5,902 bases of DNA from Actinomycetales bacterium (lineage in GTDB: Bacteria; Actinomycetota; Actinomycetes; Actinomycetales; Dermabacteraceae). The DNA lies in assembly GCA_012799425.1 (NCBI GenBank), contig JAAZLF010000359.1, positions 1 through 5,902 of the forward strand. Direction: 5' to 3'. This document shows positions 1 to 5,902 of this stretch, piece by piece. The first letter of the stretch is position 1. The number at the start of each line of letters is the position of its first letter. Both the position numbers and the translations under genes were made by a program. The notes beneath the pieces were generated by a model. The model saw only the letters and a program-made list of their open reading frames with translations. It was not told where the DNA came from and ran no database searches.

Positions 1-178
1 CCAGCACGATCCCCTTGGCACCCTGGGCGGGGATCGAGGGCTCCTCGTCCCAGACGGGACGGGAGGATCTGCGCCGCGTGCGGGAGGAGCCGCGGGGGTC
101 CGCGACGGTGCCGGTGGCGACCCCCTGACGCACCGGCTGGCTGGTATGGCTGGGCCCGGGGCCTATCGAGGTGCTCAT
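1..178 (-). CDS. Carbohydrate ABC transporter permease (second subunit), N-terminal 59 residues, cut by the left edge
   Basis: This is the beginning of a gene that continues beyond the left edge. Read on the minus strand from the ATG at 178, the frame stays open to base 1 and gives 59 residues starting MSTSIGPGPS. It has a hydrophilic, arginine-rich stretch (SRTRRRSSRPVW, residues 32-43), then EEPSIPAQGAKGIVL. A basic tail, a W-x-E-E-P stretch and a KG-hydrophobic lead into the first membrane helix are usual at the N-terminus of MalG/YtcP-type sugar permeases. The ATG overlaps the stop codon of the upstream permease gene (ATGA, 175-178), which suggests translational coupling. The only Shine-Dalgarno-like run, AGAAGG, lies one base before the ATG, too close to be ideal. 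The family call rests on this short N-terminus plus operon position; the EAA loop that would prove it lies outside the window. Confidence 0.8.
   Translation of the reverse strand, partial: MSTSIGPGPSHTSQPVRQGVATGTVADPRGSSRTRRRSSRPVWDEEPSIPAQGAKGIVL
175..178 (-). other. ATGA stop/start overlap between the two permease genes
   Basis: The TGA stop of the first permease (177-175) shares bases with the ATG start of the second (178-176) on the minus strand. Such overlaps usually let a terminating ribosome restart on the next gene, which would keep the two permease subunits in balance. The coupling is inferred; the overlap is seen directly. Confidence 0.85.
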
Positions 179-1173
179 GCCTTCTGATACACCCCCGCCT
201 CACCGAACAGGTGCGCGACCTTGTTGGCCCCGAGCACCAGGATCATGCTGACCACCCCTTTCAGGAGTCCGGCGGCGGCGGCGTAGCTCCAGTCGCCGTT
301 CTGCACGCCCGTGTAGTAGACGAAGGTGTCCAGAACCTCGGCTCTGCCTGCCCCGACAGCATCTCGTTGGAGGATCAGCTGTTCGAATCCGACGGTCAGA
401 GCATTGCCGAGGTTGAGGATGAGCAGCAGCACGATCACGGCACGCATCCCCGGCAGGGTGATGTGCCAGATGCGTCGCCACTTGCCTGCGCCGTCCATCG
501 CCGCCGATTCGTACAGGGCCGGATCGATGGCGTTCAGCGCCGCGAGGAAGACGATGATCCCCCAGCCGGCGTCCTTCCAGACCACCTGCGAGGTGATCAG
601 GAACAAGAACGTGTCTGGATCCGTCATGACGTTGACCGTGCCCAGCCCGAACTCGCGGGTGAACTGGTTCAGCAGTCCGGCACCGCCCAAGATCTGGTGG
701 AAGATCGAGACCACCACCACCCATGAGAAGAAATGGGGCAGATACACGATGGACTGGATGACGGTGCGCACCCTCTCGCTGAGGATCGAGTTGAGCAGGA
801 TCGCCAGCATGATCGGGATGGGGAAGTAGAACACGAGCTGGAACGCTGTGATCACGAGAGTGTTCTTGACCGCGTTCCAGAAGAGCGGATCGGCCACCAC
901 CCTCTCGAACTGGTGCAATCCGGCCCAGGAGCTGTTCCTGATCCCGACGAACGGCGAGTAGTCCTGGAAGGCGATCACGTTCCCGAGGATCGGGATGTAG
1001 GCGAACACCAGCAGCAGAACGACCATCGGCATGGTCATCAGGATCAGCGTGCGGTCACGGCGCAATCGGCTGCGGAGGCTGATCGCGCGCCGCCTCCGAG
1101 GCGCGGCGGCACCCGCACGCGGGGCACGTGCAGGCCGATGCGATCGAGCAGGGAGTGCGGCGGGCGGGGACAT
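175..1173 (-). CDS. Carbohydrate ABC transporter permease, LplB type
   Basis: Integral membrane subunit of an ABC importer for oligosaccharides. From the ATG at 1173 it has 332 residues, close to the usual size. An arginine-rich cytoplasmic tail (about 1-40) is followed by six hydrophobic segments near 42-67, 104-127, 140-165, 187-217, 245-268 and 298-318. The EAA loop that docks the ATPase is clear at about 222-241 (ESAAMDGAGKWRRIWHITLP). The C-terminus has the TFVYYTGVQNGDWSYAAAAG pattern and a short GVYQKA end, as in LplB-type permeases that pair with LipO/YtcQ-like binding proteins. I chose ATG 1173 because GAGGAG stands just before it. A GTG at 1212 would add 13 residues but has no good ribosome-binding site. 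The gene starts 44 bases after the binding-protein stop and overlaps the next permease by ATGA. Substrate unknown. Confidence 0.93.
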   Translation of the reverse strand: MSPPAALPARSHRPARAPRAGAAAPRRRRAISLRSRLRRDRTLILMTMPMVVLLLVFAYIPILGNVIAFQDYSPFVGIRNSSWAGLHQFERVVADPLFWNAVKNTLVITAFQLVFYFPIPIMLAILLNSILSERVRTVIQSIVYLPHFFSWVVVVSIFHQILGGAGLLNQFTREFGLGTVNVMTDPDTFLFLITSQVVWKDAGWGIIVFLAALNAIDPALYESAAMDGAGKWRRIWHITLPGMRAVIVLLLILNLGNALTVGFEQLILQRDAVGAGRAEVLDTFVYYTGVQNGDWSYAAAAGLLKGVVSMILVLGANKVAHLFGEAGVYQKA

Positions 1174-1176
1174 GGG

Positions 1177-1182
1177 CTCCTC
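1177..1182 (-). promoter_or_regulatory. Ribosome-binding site that decides the permease start
   Basis: On the minus strand GAGGAG is followed by CCC and the ATG at 1173, so GAGG stands five bases from the start. This favours ATG 1173 over the GTG at 1212, which is preceded by a sequence without a purine-rich run. Confidence 0.65.
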
Positions 1183-1217
1183 GGGCGGCGCGGGACGCAG
1201 AGCGGATGGCACGACGA

Positions 1218-2867
1218 TCAGGACACGAAGTCGGCGTAGAAGTCACGCAGCTTGTCGCCGCCCGAGGCGCGCCAGTTCTCCACGGCCGCGTCGAGCTCGC
1301 TGATGTCCTTGCGACCGCGGCTGATGTCCACCACCAGGTCGTCGAGGGGCTGCCCCAGGGAGCCGAACTCGGAGGGCTCCTGGATCTGTATGCCGTAGAA
1401 CAGCGGGTCGACCACGTGCTCGGACTGGCGTGCCATCCACTGTGTGGAAGCCTCGACGTAATCCGGGAACTGCACCTTCGCATTGACGATCGCCGGCTGC
1501 GCCAGGAACTGATAGGTCGAGGTCACCTCGCGCCTGCCCTGATCGTTCATCTGCGGGACGCCGTGCTCGTCGCGGTCGAAGTGGGTGCCTTCGACGCCGT
1601 AGGTCAGCAGCTCGAACTCCTCGGTGCCGAACTGGGAGGCGCACCAGTCGGCGATGCGCAGCAGCTCCTTGACCTGCTCCTCATCATCGTTCTTCTTCAG
1701 GAATGAGAAGATGTTCACCGGAGCCCCGCGGTACAGGGTCGGCGCTCCGCCATCCGGAGCGAACATGTCCATCGCCATCTGATCGAAATCCGGGTTCGAG
1801 GGGCGCACGCGGGTCAGCGCCTCGTGCCACCCGCCGACCCCGTCGTTCATCACCAGTGTCTGACCCGATTCGAAGCGATCCTTCGCGGGCCCGTCGTTGC
1901 CCGCCACCGCATCAGGGTGCATCGCACCGGACTCGACCACCTTCGTCAGCCACACGATCGCCTCCTTGAACTCCTCCATCTCGAAACGGTGGATCAGCGA
2001 CCCGTCCCGCTCGGTGAAGGTGGGCGGGAGGGCGTACATCAGCTGCGCCGTGTTCCAGAGGTTCTCGCAGCCCCAGCGATTGGCGTTCTCATCCGTGACC
2101 TCGCTGAGCACCGCCAGGAAGGACTCCGCATCGGTGGGCGGTTCGACGCCGAGCTCCTCGAACAGGTCCCGGCGGTAGAAGACAGCATCGGTCACCAGCT
2201 CCGAGGGATACGGCAATCCGTAGATCCGGCCGTTGAACATCGAATACGCCCAGGCCGCCGGGTCGAGCTTCGCCAGGTTGGGATAGTCGAGTATGCCGTC
2301 GCCGGAGAGGTGATCGGTGAGATCCTGGAAGACGTTGTCCACACCCTCGATGAACCGCGGCGGGATGTTCCAGGACGGGATCACCATCCAGTCCGGCACG
2401 TTCTTCGGGGAGGCGAGGACGGTCTGGACCTTATCGGCGTAGGAGTTGCCGTCAGAGACCTGGAACTCCAGCGTCGCCCCGAGCTGTTCGTTGACCGCGT
2501 CGTAGTAGCCGTTGTCCCCCAGGCTCGGCGGAGAGGTCCACCACGCGGGGCTCATCACGGTGTAGCTTCCTCCCGAACCGGGGACCTCCTCCACGCCCTT
2601 CACCAGCGGGTCAGGCATGGTCACATAACCCGGGGTGGAGCCGTTGACGCTCGGGAAGTCCGGCTCGACCAGGAACTCGAGCGTGCTGTGGGGCAGGGAG
2701 GCCTCGACCTCCGTGGCGAGCTCAGCACCGGTGAGGACTCCTCCGGGCCCATTCCCGGCTCCGCTTCCTGCGGAGCCGCCGCAGGCGGCGAGGCCGAGGG
2801 CGCCCGTCCCGATGCCGAGGTACCCCAGCAGGCGACGGCGGGAGATGGCGTTGTCGATGCGGCTCAT
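1218..2867 (-). CDS. Extracellular carbohydrate-binding lipoprotein of an ABC importer (LipO/YtcQ-like)
   Basis: Lipid-anchored solute-binding protein, 549 residues, that captures a sugar outside the membrane and delivers it to the permeases encoded just downstream. The N-terminus combines a twin-arginine motif (SRRRLLG, residues 9-15), a hydrophobic stretch and a lipobox LAAC with the acylated Cys29, followed by a Gly/Ser linker. It is therefore probably exported folded by Tat and then anchored. Two stretches match the large LipO-type class: NGRIYGLPY at 212-220 and YGVEGTHFDRDEHG at 423-436. The length also fits that class, which is longer than typical 420-residue sugar-binding proteins. 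The ATG at 2867 has AAGGAAG about ten bases upstream. The gene is first in the operon, 44 bases before the permease, and diverges from the GH3 gene, which suggests that both handle the same sugar. The ligand cannot be named from sequence. Confidence 0.93.
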   Translation of the reverse strand: MSRIDNAISRRRLLGYLGIGTGALGLAACGGSAGSGAGNGPGGVLTGAELATEVEASLPHSTLEFLVEPDFPSVNGSTPGYVTMPDPLVKGVEEVPGSGGSYTVMSPAWWTSPPSLGDNGYYDAVNEQLGATLEFQVSDGNSYADKVQTVLASPKNVPDWMVIPSWNIPPRFIEGVDNVFQDLTDHLSGDGILDYPNLAKLDPAAWAYSMFNGRIYGLPYPSELVTDAVFYRRDLFEELGVEPPTDAESFLAVLSEVTDENANRWGCENLWNTAQLMYALPPTFTERDGSLIHRFEMEEFKEAIVWLTKVVESGAMHPDAVAGNDGPAKDRFESGQTLVMNDGVGGWHEALTRVRPSNPDFDQMAMDMFAPDGGAPTLYRGAPVNIFSFLKKNDDEEQVKELLRIADWCASQFGTEEFELLTYGVEGTHFDRDEHGVPQMNDQGRREVTSTYQFLAQPAIVNAKVQFPDYVEASTQWMARQSEHVVDPLFYGIQIQEPSEFGSLGQPLDDLVVDISRGRKDISELDAAVENWRASGGDKLRDFYADFVS

Positions 2868-2976
2868 GATCCACTCACTTCCTTGTGACGGTGTGTGGGC
2901 GCCGGCGTGGCGACCACGGTCCTCCCCGCGGCGCGGGTTTGTCGTCGGACGAATCTCGCGCCGCGACTAGCCAGTG

Positions 2977-2990
2977 TCGAAGCGCTTCGA
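2977..2990. promoter_or_regulatory. Probable LacI-family operator, perfect 14-bp palindrome
   Basis: TCGAAGCGCTTCGA is a perfect inverted repeat with a central CG and the core GAAGCGCTTC. Even-length palindromes centred on CG are the standard targets of LacI-family sugar repressors; the actinobacterial CebR site TGGGAGCGCTCCCA has the same AGCGCT centre. It lies 109 bases before the binding-protein start and 95 bases before the GH3 start, so one repressor could silence both. No regulator gene is in the window. The palindrome is seen; the binding protein is inferred. Confidence 0.72.
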
Positions 2991-3032
2991 TAGGCTCGAA
3001 GAGTAGTCGCCGTTCCGTGCTGTGGCAAGAGC

Positions 3033-3046
3033 CGTCCTCGAGGACG
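3033..3046. promoter_or_regulatory. Second 14-bp palindrome in the GH3 leader
   Basis: CGTCCTCGAGGACG is a perfect inverted repeat ending 39 bases before the GH3 start codon. Like the first palindrome it is centred on CG, but its half-site differs (CGTCCTC against TCGAAGC). It could be a second operator, a site for another regulator, or a leader hairpin. Chance is also possible in such GC-rich DNA. Confidence 0.35.
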
Positions 3047-3074
3047 AACTGCCCCGCAGCTGACATCTCCGTCG

Positions 3075-3081
3075 AAGAGGA
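3075..3081 (+). promoter_or_regulatory. Ribosome-binding site that decides the GH3 start
   Basis: AAGAGGA with GAGG five bases before ATG 3086 is the best Shine-Dalgarno sequence in the leader. It sets the start at 3086 although the frame is open back to a GTG at 2885. Confidence 0.75.
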
Positions 3082-3085
3082 CCTC

Positions 3086-5548
3086 ATGTCGCATACACCG
3101 CCGCCGACGTGGCTGGAGGCTCGAGCGAGCCTCGACCCGGCCGATGCCCGACGCCTCGAACGGGCCCGTTCGCTGGTGGGCTCCATGGACTTCGCGGAGA
3201 AGCTCCCGTTCCTCCACCAGCACAGCCCGGGCCTCGCACGGCTGGGGATCGGCCCATTCTCCACCGGCACCGAGGCGCTGCACGGCGTGGCGTGGCGAGG
3301 GCCGGCAGTGTCATACCCGCAGCCGGTGGGCCTCGCGGCGAGCTGGGATCCGCAGCTGCTCGAGAGTGTCGGTGAGATGATCGCCCACGAGGTTCGAACC
3401 CACCATGGACACCGGGATCCGGCGAGTCTGAACGTGTGGGCGCCGGTGGTCAACGCGCTGCGACACCCGTTGTGGGGCCGCAATGAGGAAGGGCTCTCGG
3501 AGGATCCGCTGCTGAACGCACGGCTGGGCACAGCGATCGCCCGAGGACTGCGAGGGCGCGGTGAGACGTGGACGACGGTGCCGACGCTCAAGCACTTCCT
3601 GGCGTACTCGAACGAGGTGGATCGAGCGGCCACGTCCTCACAGATGCCGCCTCGAGTGCTGCGCGAGTACGAGCTGCCGGCCTTCGAGGAGGCGCTTGCG
3701 AGCGGCGCGGCGGGAGCGGTGATGCTCGCCTACAACCTCGTCGACGGCGTTCCCGCGCACCTCTCCCCTCTGATCGAGGGGCATCTGCGTCGCATCGTCG
3801 CGGACCCTGACCTGCTGTTCGTCGTCAGCGATGCCGGGGCTCCGACCAATCTGTTCACCATCCAGGAGTCCGTTGCCGACCTCACCGAGGCCGTGGCCGC
3901 GATGCTGGTGGCCGGGGTGGATTCCTTCACCGACCACGGAGAGGATCCCGAGCCCACTCTGCGCGCTGCACGTGCGGCCCTGGAGAAGGGGCTCATCGAG
4001 GAGCACCACATCGACCAGGCGGTGGTGCGTCAGCTGGTGGCACGAGCGCGCACCGGCGAGTTCGACTCCCCCAGGGTCGACGCTCCGCATGGAGCCTCGT
4101 TCGATCCTGCAGCGGCGACGTCGCTCTCAGAGCATGCCGCTTCGCGGTCCGCGGTGCTTCTGCGCCACGAAGACGCGGCTCTTCCGGCACGTTCCGGCGA
4201 GAGCATCGCCGTGCTCGGATACCTGGGCGGCACGATCCTGAGCGACTGGTACAGCGGCGATCTGATCGATCCGGTCCCGATTCAGGAAGCGCTGCGAACT
4301 GCGCACGACGGGGACGTCACCTTCGCAGCCTGCCTCGATGTCCTCCACCTCTCCTGCGAAGGGCGGGCCTTGGGCCAGCGCGGAGACGGCCGCCTGCAGG
4401 TCTCCCCGACCTCTGCGGACGCTGCGACGATTCCCTTCGAGGTGATCGATCATGGCCGGGGCGTGATCAGCCTGAGGAGCACCTCGACCGGCGCTCTCGT
4501 GGCGCCCGACGCATCGGGATACCTCGCGGCTCGTGCAGAGCGAATCGGCGGGTGGATCGTGCAGGAGACATTCCGGCGCGTGGAGGACGAGACCGGGCGC
4601 ATAGCTCTGCAGCACGTGGGCACCGGACGCTGGATCAGATGCGAAGCGCGCACCGGCAGAATCATGCTGGGCGGATTCGACCTCGAAGGCGCGGCGCGCT
4701 GGGAATGGGATGTCGTGCATTCACGAGCCGAACAGGCGCTGGAAGCGATGAGGGGAGCGGATCTGGTCATCGTGGTGGGTGGCAACGACCCGCACGTGCA
4801 TGGCCGTGAAACCGAGGACCGCCCCACGCTGTCACTGATGGTGCCCGATCGGGAGCTGCTCGAGCTCGTGCAGAACAACGCTGCGACACCCCGCAGCGTC
4901 CTGCTGATCGTCTCGTCCTACCCCTACGATCTCGCGGAGCACGTCGCGACCACTGACGCTGTGGTCTGGAGCTGTCACGCTGGATCTCGGACGGGTCCCG
5001 CACTGGCCTCGCTGCTGCTGGGCCGGCAGGAGTTCGGTGGGCGGCTGGCGCAGGCGTGGATCCCCCGCAGAGCGCTGACGGACATCCTGGACTATGACGT
5101 CATCTCGAGCTCGGCGACATATCTGTACGGGCAGGAGGCCATCTTTCCCTTCGGGCATGGGCTCGCTGTCTCGCCCACCCGGTGGGCCATGCCGACGATC
5201 AGCGGCAACGTCAGTTCGGTACGGGTGCAGGTGCTGCTCGAGCGAGATGAGGATCTTCCCGCACAGGAGGTCGTGCAGGTGTACGTGACGGCCCGAGATC
5301 AGTCCTACCCGGCTGAGGTGGGCAACACGCCGTCGATGAGGCTCATCGGGTCTCAGGTCGTCGAGGTGCCCGCGAAGGGCGCGGAGAACGTGGACATCGA
5401 GGTGCCGTGGTCGCGCCTCGCATTGTGGTCGGCGGCATCCGGCAGGTTCGTCGCTCCGCACGGGGCCGTGACGATCCACCTGGCCCGATCCTCCGCAGAC
5501 ATCGTCGCGTCACGGGACTTCCAGCTCGGCTCAGACTCCCCCGCCTGA
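3086..5548 (+). CDS. Family 3 glycoside hydrolase (beta-glucosidase/beta-xylosidase-like) with an inserted beta-trefoil domain and a C-terminal Fn3-like domain
   Basis: Retaining exo-beta-glycosidase of 820 residues that should release single sugars from the non-reducing end of an imported oligosaccharide. The N-terminal barrel (about 30-335) has EALHG (63-67), WGRNEEGLSEDP (130-141), KHF (169-171), NE..R (176-180) and the nucleophile motif VVSDAGA, with Asp249 as the expected nucleophile. The C-terminal alpha/beta sandwich starts near 350 (AVLLRHEDAALP, SIAVLGYLGG, LSDWYSG) and resumes near 548. GRETEDRPTLSL (573-584) matches the acid/base loop, so Glu575 or Glu577 is the candidate acid. A probable beta-trefoil (about 415-544) splits this domain. 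An Fn3-like domain (about 705-815) carries EVVQVYV. There is no signal peptide, so it is cytoplasmic. ATG 3086 follows a good ribosome-binding site; the upstream frame extension to 2885 covers the operator and reads as low-complexity Arg/Ser. EALHG recalls beta-xylosidases, yet the WW usually found before it there is absent; exact specificity stays open. Confidence 0.92.
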   Translation: MSHTPPPTWLEARASLDPADARRLERARSLVGSMDFAEKLPFLHQHSPGLARLGIGPFSTGTEALHGVAWRGPAVSYPQPVGLAASWDPQLLESVGEMIAHEVRTHHGHRDPASLNVWAPVVNALRHPLWGRNEEGLSEDPLLNARLGTAIARGLRGRGETWTTVPTLKHFLAYSNEVDRAATSSQMPPRVLREYELPAFEEALASGAAGAVMLAYNLVDGVPAHLSPLIEGHLRRIVADPDLLFVVSDAGAPTNLFTIQESVADLTEAVAAMLVAGVDSFTDHGEDPEPTLRAARAALEKGLIEEHHIDQAVVRQLVARARTGEFDSPRVDAPHGASFDPAAATSLSEHAASRSAVLLRHEDAALPARSGESIAVLGYLGGTILSDWYSGDLIDPVPIQEALRTAHDGDVTFAACLDVLHLSCEGRALGQRGDGRLQVSPTSADAATIPFEVIDHGRGVISLRSTSTGALVAPDASGYLAARAERIGGWIVQETFRRVEDETGRIALQHVGTGRWIRCEARTGRIMLGGFDLEGAARWEWDVVHSRAEQALEAMRGADLVIVVGGNDPHVHGRETEDRPTLSLMVPDRELLELVQNNAATPRSVLLIVSSYPYDLAEHVATTDAVVWSCHAGSRTGPALASLLLGRQEFGGRLAQAWIPRRALTDILDYDVISSSATYLYGQEAIFPFGHGLAVSPTRWAMPTISGNVSSVRVQVLLERDEDLPAQEVVQVYVTARDQSYPAEVGNTPSMRLIGSQVVEVPAKGAENVDIEVPWSRLALWSAASGRFVAPHGAVTIHLARSSADIVASRDFQLGSDSPA
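4328..4717 (+). other. Predicted beta-trefoil (fascin-like) insert within the GH3 protein
   Basis: Residues about 415-544 interrupt the C-terminal GH3 domain between the LSDWYSG strand region and the GADLVIVVGG strand. Three units of roughly 40-45 residues can be laid under one another. The first is about 417-455 (LHLSCEGRALG ... FEVIDHG). The second is about 457-500 (GVISLRSTSTGALVAP ... IVQETFRR). The third is about 504-544 (GRIALQHVGTGRWIRCE ... WEWDVVH). Each has a hydrophobic-x-L-x-x-x-x-x-G start and ends in an aromatic strand, the pattern of fascin or ricin-type trefoils. In other GH3 enzymes this place can hold a PA14 domain near the active site. A role in sugar binding or in shaping the active-site rim is inferred. 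Confidence 0.6.
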
Positions 5549-5781
5549 ACGGGGAAGGCACCACTGGCAGGCTCAGCTCTTGTCCGTGGCCGTCAGGCCG
5601 GCGTCAGCTCGGCACGATCTCGCGCGGGGACGACCATGCTGCTGAAGCTGGCGTCGGGGACAGCCTCGGCAAGGCGTCATCTGAGCTGTGCATCAGACGA
5701 CACCCACCCTGAATCCCGGATTCGGCCATGCTCGAGGTGCCATGTAGGCGACTCATCTTCCGGGGATAGAAATCAGGGCAT
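5549..5781. other. Gene-free stretch between the GH3 stop and the rRNA terminator
   Basis: No convincing gene was found here. Small structures are GGCC-GTCA-GGCC at 5588-5599 and GAATCC-C-GGATTC at 5711-5723. Neither is followed by a T-run, so no intrinsic terminator for the GH3 gene is visible. A 27-codon open stretch on the minus strand (5593-5676) has codon choices like a gene end (MVVPARDRAELTPA then TGA) but has no start; it could be a remnant of a lost gene or chance. Confidence 0.5.
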
Positions 5782-5839
5782 AAAAAAGGGGAGTGGGAGG
5801 AGCGAAACCCCCAAGGGTCTCAAGCTCACTCCCACTCCC
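5782..5839 (-). terminator. Intrinsic terminator of the rRNA operon
   Basis: On the minus strand a long hairpin follows the 5S gene. Arm GGGAGTGGGAGTGAGC (5839-5824) pairs with GCTCCTCCCACTCCC (5803-5789) with one bulged base. The stem continues inside as GAGACCC (5821-5815) with GGGTTTC (5810-5804) around the loop TTGG. It ends in C plus six T (5787-5782). The inner stem closes fully only in minus-strand RNA, where the one non-Watson-Crick position is a G-U pair, and the T-run also lies on that strand. It therefore terminates leftward rRNA transcription and is not a bidirectional terminator for GH3. Confidence 0.92.
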
Positions 5840-5848
5840 ACACAAGAT

Positions 5849-5902
5849 GTCCGGCGGCGACCTACTCTCCCACACCCTCCCGAGTGCAGTACCATCGGCG
5901 CA
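5849..5902 (-). rRNA. rrf: 5S ribosomal RNA, 3' half (5' part beyond the right edge)
   Basis: Read on the minus strand, the last 54 bases contain GCCGATGGTACTGCACTCGG followed by GAGGGTGTGGGAGAGTAGG and TCGCCGCCGGAC. This is the conserved 3' half of actinobacterial 5S rRNA, including the helix IV/V region and the 3' strand of helix I. About half of the usual 117-120 bases lie in the window. The exact 3' end, near 5849, is estimated from the GCCGCCGGAC end common in relatives and could differ by a few bases. A strong terminator begins ten bases downstream, so this is the last gene of its rRNA operon; 23S and 16S genes are expected beyond the right edge. Confidence 0.95.

Larger units (their letters stand above)
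2868..3085. promoter_or_regulatory. Divergent intergenic control region between the importer operon and the GH3 gene
   Basis: These 218 bases separate two divergent transcription units and must hold both promoters. They contain the LacI-type palindrome at 2977-2990, a second palindrome at 3033-3046, and a short GC-only inverted repeat at 2925-2937 (CCCGCG-G-CGCGGG) that falls in the leader of the binding-protein gene. I found no convincing -35/-10 pair in either direction. The hexamer TAGGCT at 2991-2996, directly abutting the operator, is a possible -10 for the plus-strand gene, but it lacks a good -35 partner. Confidence 0.7.

Noticed and set aside
1174..1212. Permease start at GTG 1212
   Set aside because: It adds 13 residues without a Shine-Dalgarno sequence. 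ATG 1173 has GAGGAG directly upstream.
1824..2888. A 354-codon open frame on the plus strand opposite the binding-protein gene
   Set aside because: It lies fully antisense to a clearly recognised lipoprotein gene, has no domain I recognise, and is rich in Arg, His and Val as expected from a shadow frame in high-GC DNA.
2885..3085. N-terminal extension of the GH3 protein by 67 residues from GTG 2885
   Set aside because: The extension would translate through the operator, has no resemblance to GH3, and starts without a ribosome-binding site, whereas ATG 3086 has GAGG at five bases.
2875..3633. A 252-codon minus-strand frame across the divergent region and the GH3 5' end
   Set aside because: It overlaps both the regulatory region and the GH3 coding start and shows no recognisable protein features.
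5407..5712. A 101-codon plus-strand frame running out of the GH3 3' end
   Set aside because: It begins inside the GH3 Fn3-like domain in another frame and is Arg/Gly/Pro-rich without a ribosome-binding site or a known domain.
5789..5839. Bidirectional terminator serving GH3 as well
   Set aside because: In the plus direction the hairpin is followed by CACAAGATG with no T-run, and the inner stem has an A-C mismatch.

Overview
The window looks like a stretch of a high-GC actinobacterial chromosome. A Micrococcales member such as Brachybacterium would fit, but the genus is only a guess. Reasons: G/C-rich third codon positions, a Tat-type lipoprotein signal on the binding protein, arginine-rich permease N-termini, and a 5S rRNA 3' half with the wording usual in Actinobacteria. 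It holds a carbohydrate uptake and hydrolysis locus that ends beside the 3' end of an rRNA operon.

Layout, left to right. On the minus strand lies an ABC importer operon transcribed right to left: substrate-binding lipoprotein (1218-2867), first permease of the LplB type (175-1173), and the N-terminus of a second permease running off the left edge (1-178). The permease genes overlap by four bases (ATGA). A 218-bp divergent region (2868-3085) follows, with a perfect 14-bp palindrome typical of LacI-family operators and a second 14-bp palindrome nearer the plus-strand gene. On the plus strand, 3086-5548 encodes an 820-residue family 3 glycoside hydrolase whose C-terminal catalytic domain is interrupted by a probable three-repeat beta-trefoil (fascin-like) domain. 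A 300-bp gene-free stretch follows, and then, on the minus strand, the terminator and 3' half of a 5S rRNA gene that leaves the window on the right.

How it works together (inference): the lipoprotein captures an oligosaccharide outside the cell and the two permeases carry it in. The energising ATPase is not in the window and may lie elsewhere, as with shared MsiK-type ATPases. The hydrolase has no signal peptide and would cut the imported sugar in the cytoplasm. Both arms probably answer to one LacI-type repressor at the shared operator. The substrate cannot be read from the sequence; the EALHG motif of the hydrolase leans toward the beta-xylosidase/arabinosidase-like side of GH3. I saw no CRISPR array, transposon, phage gene or defence system.
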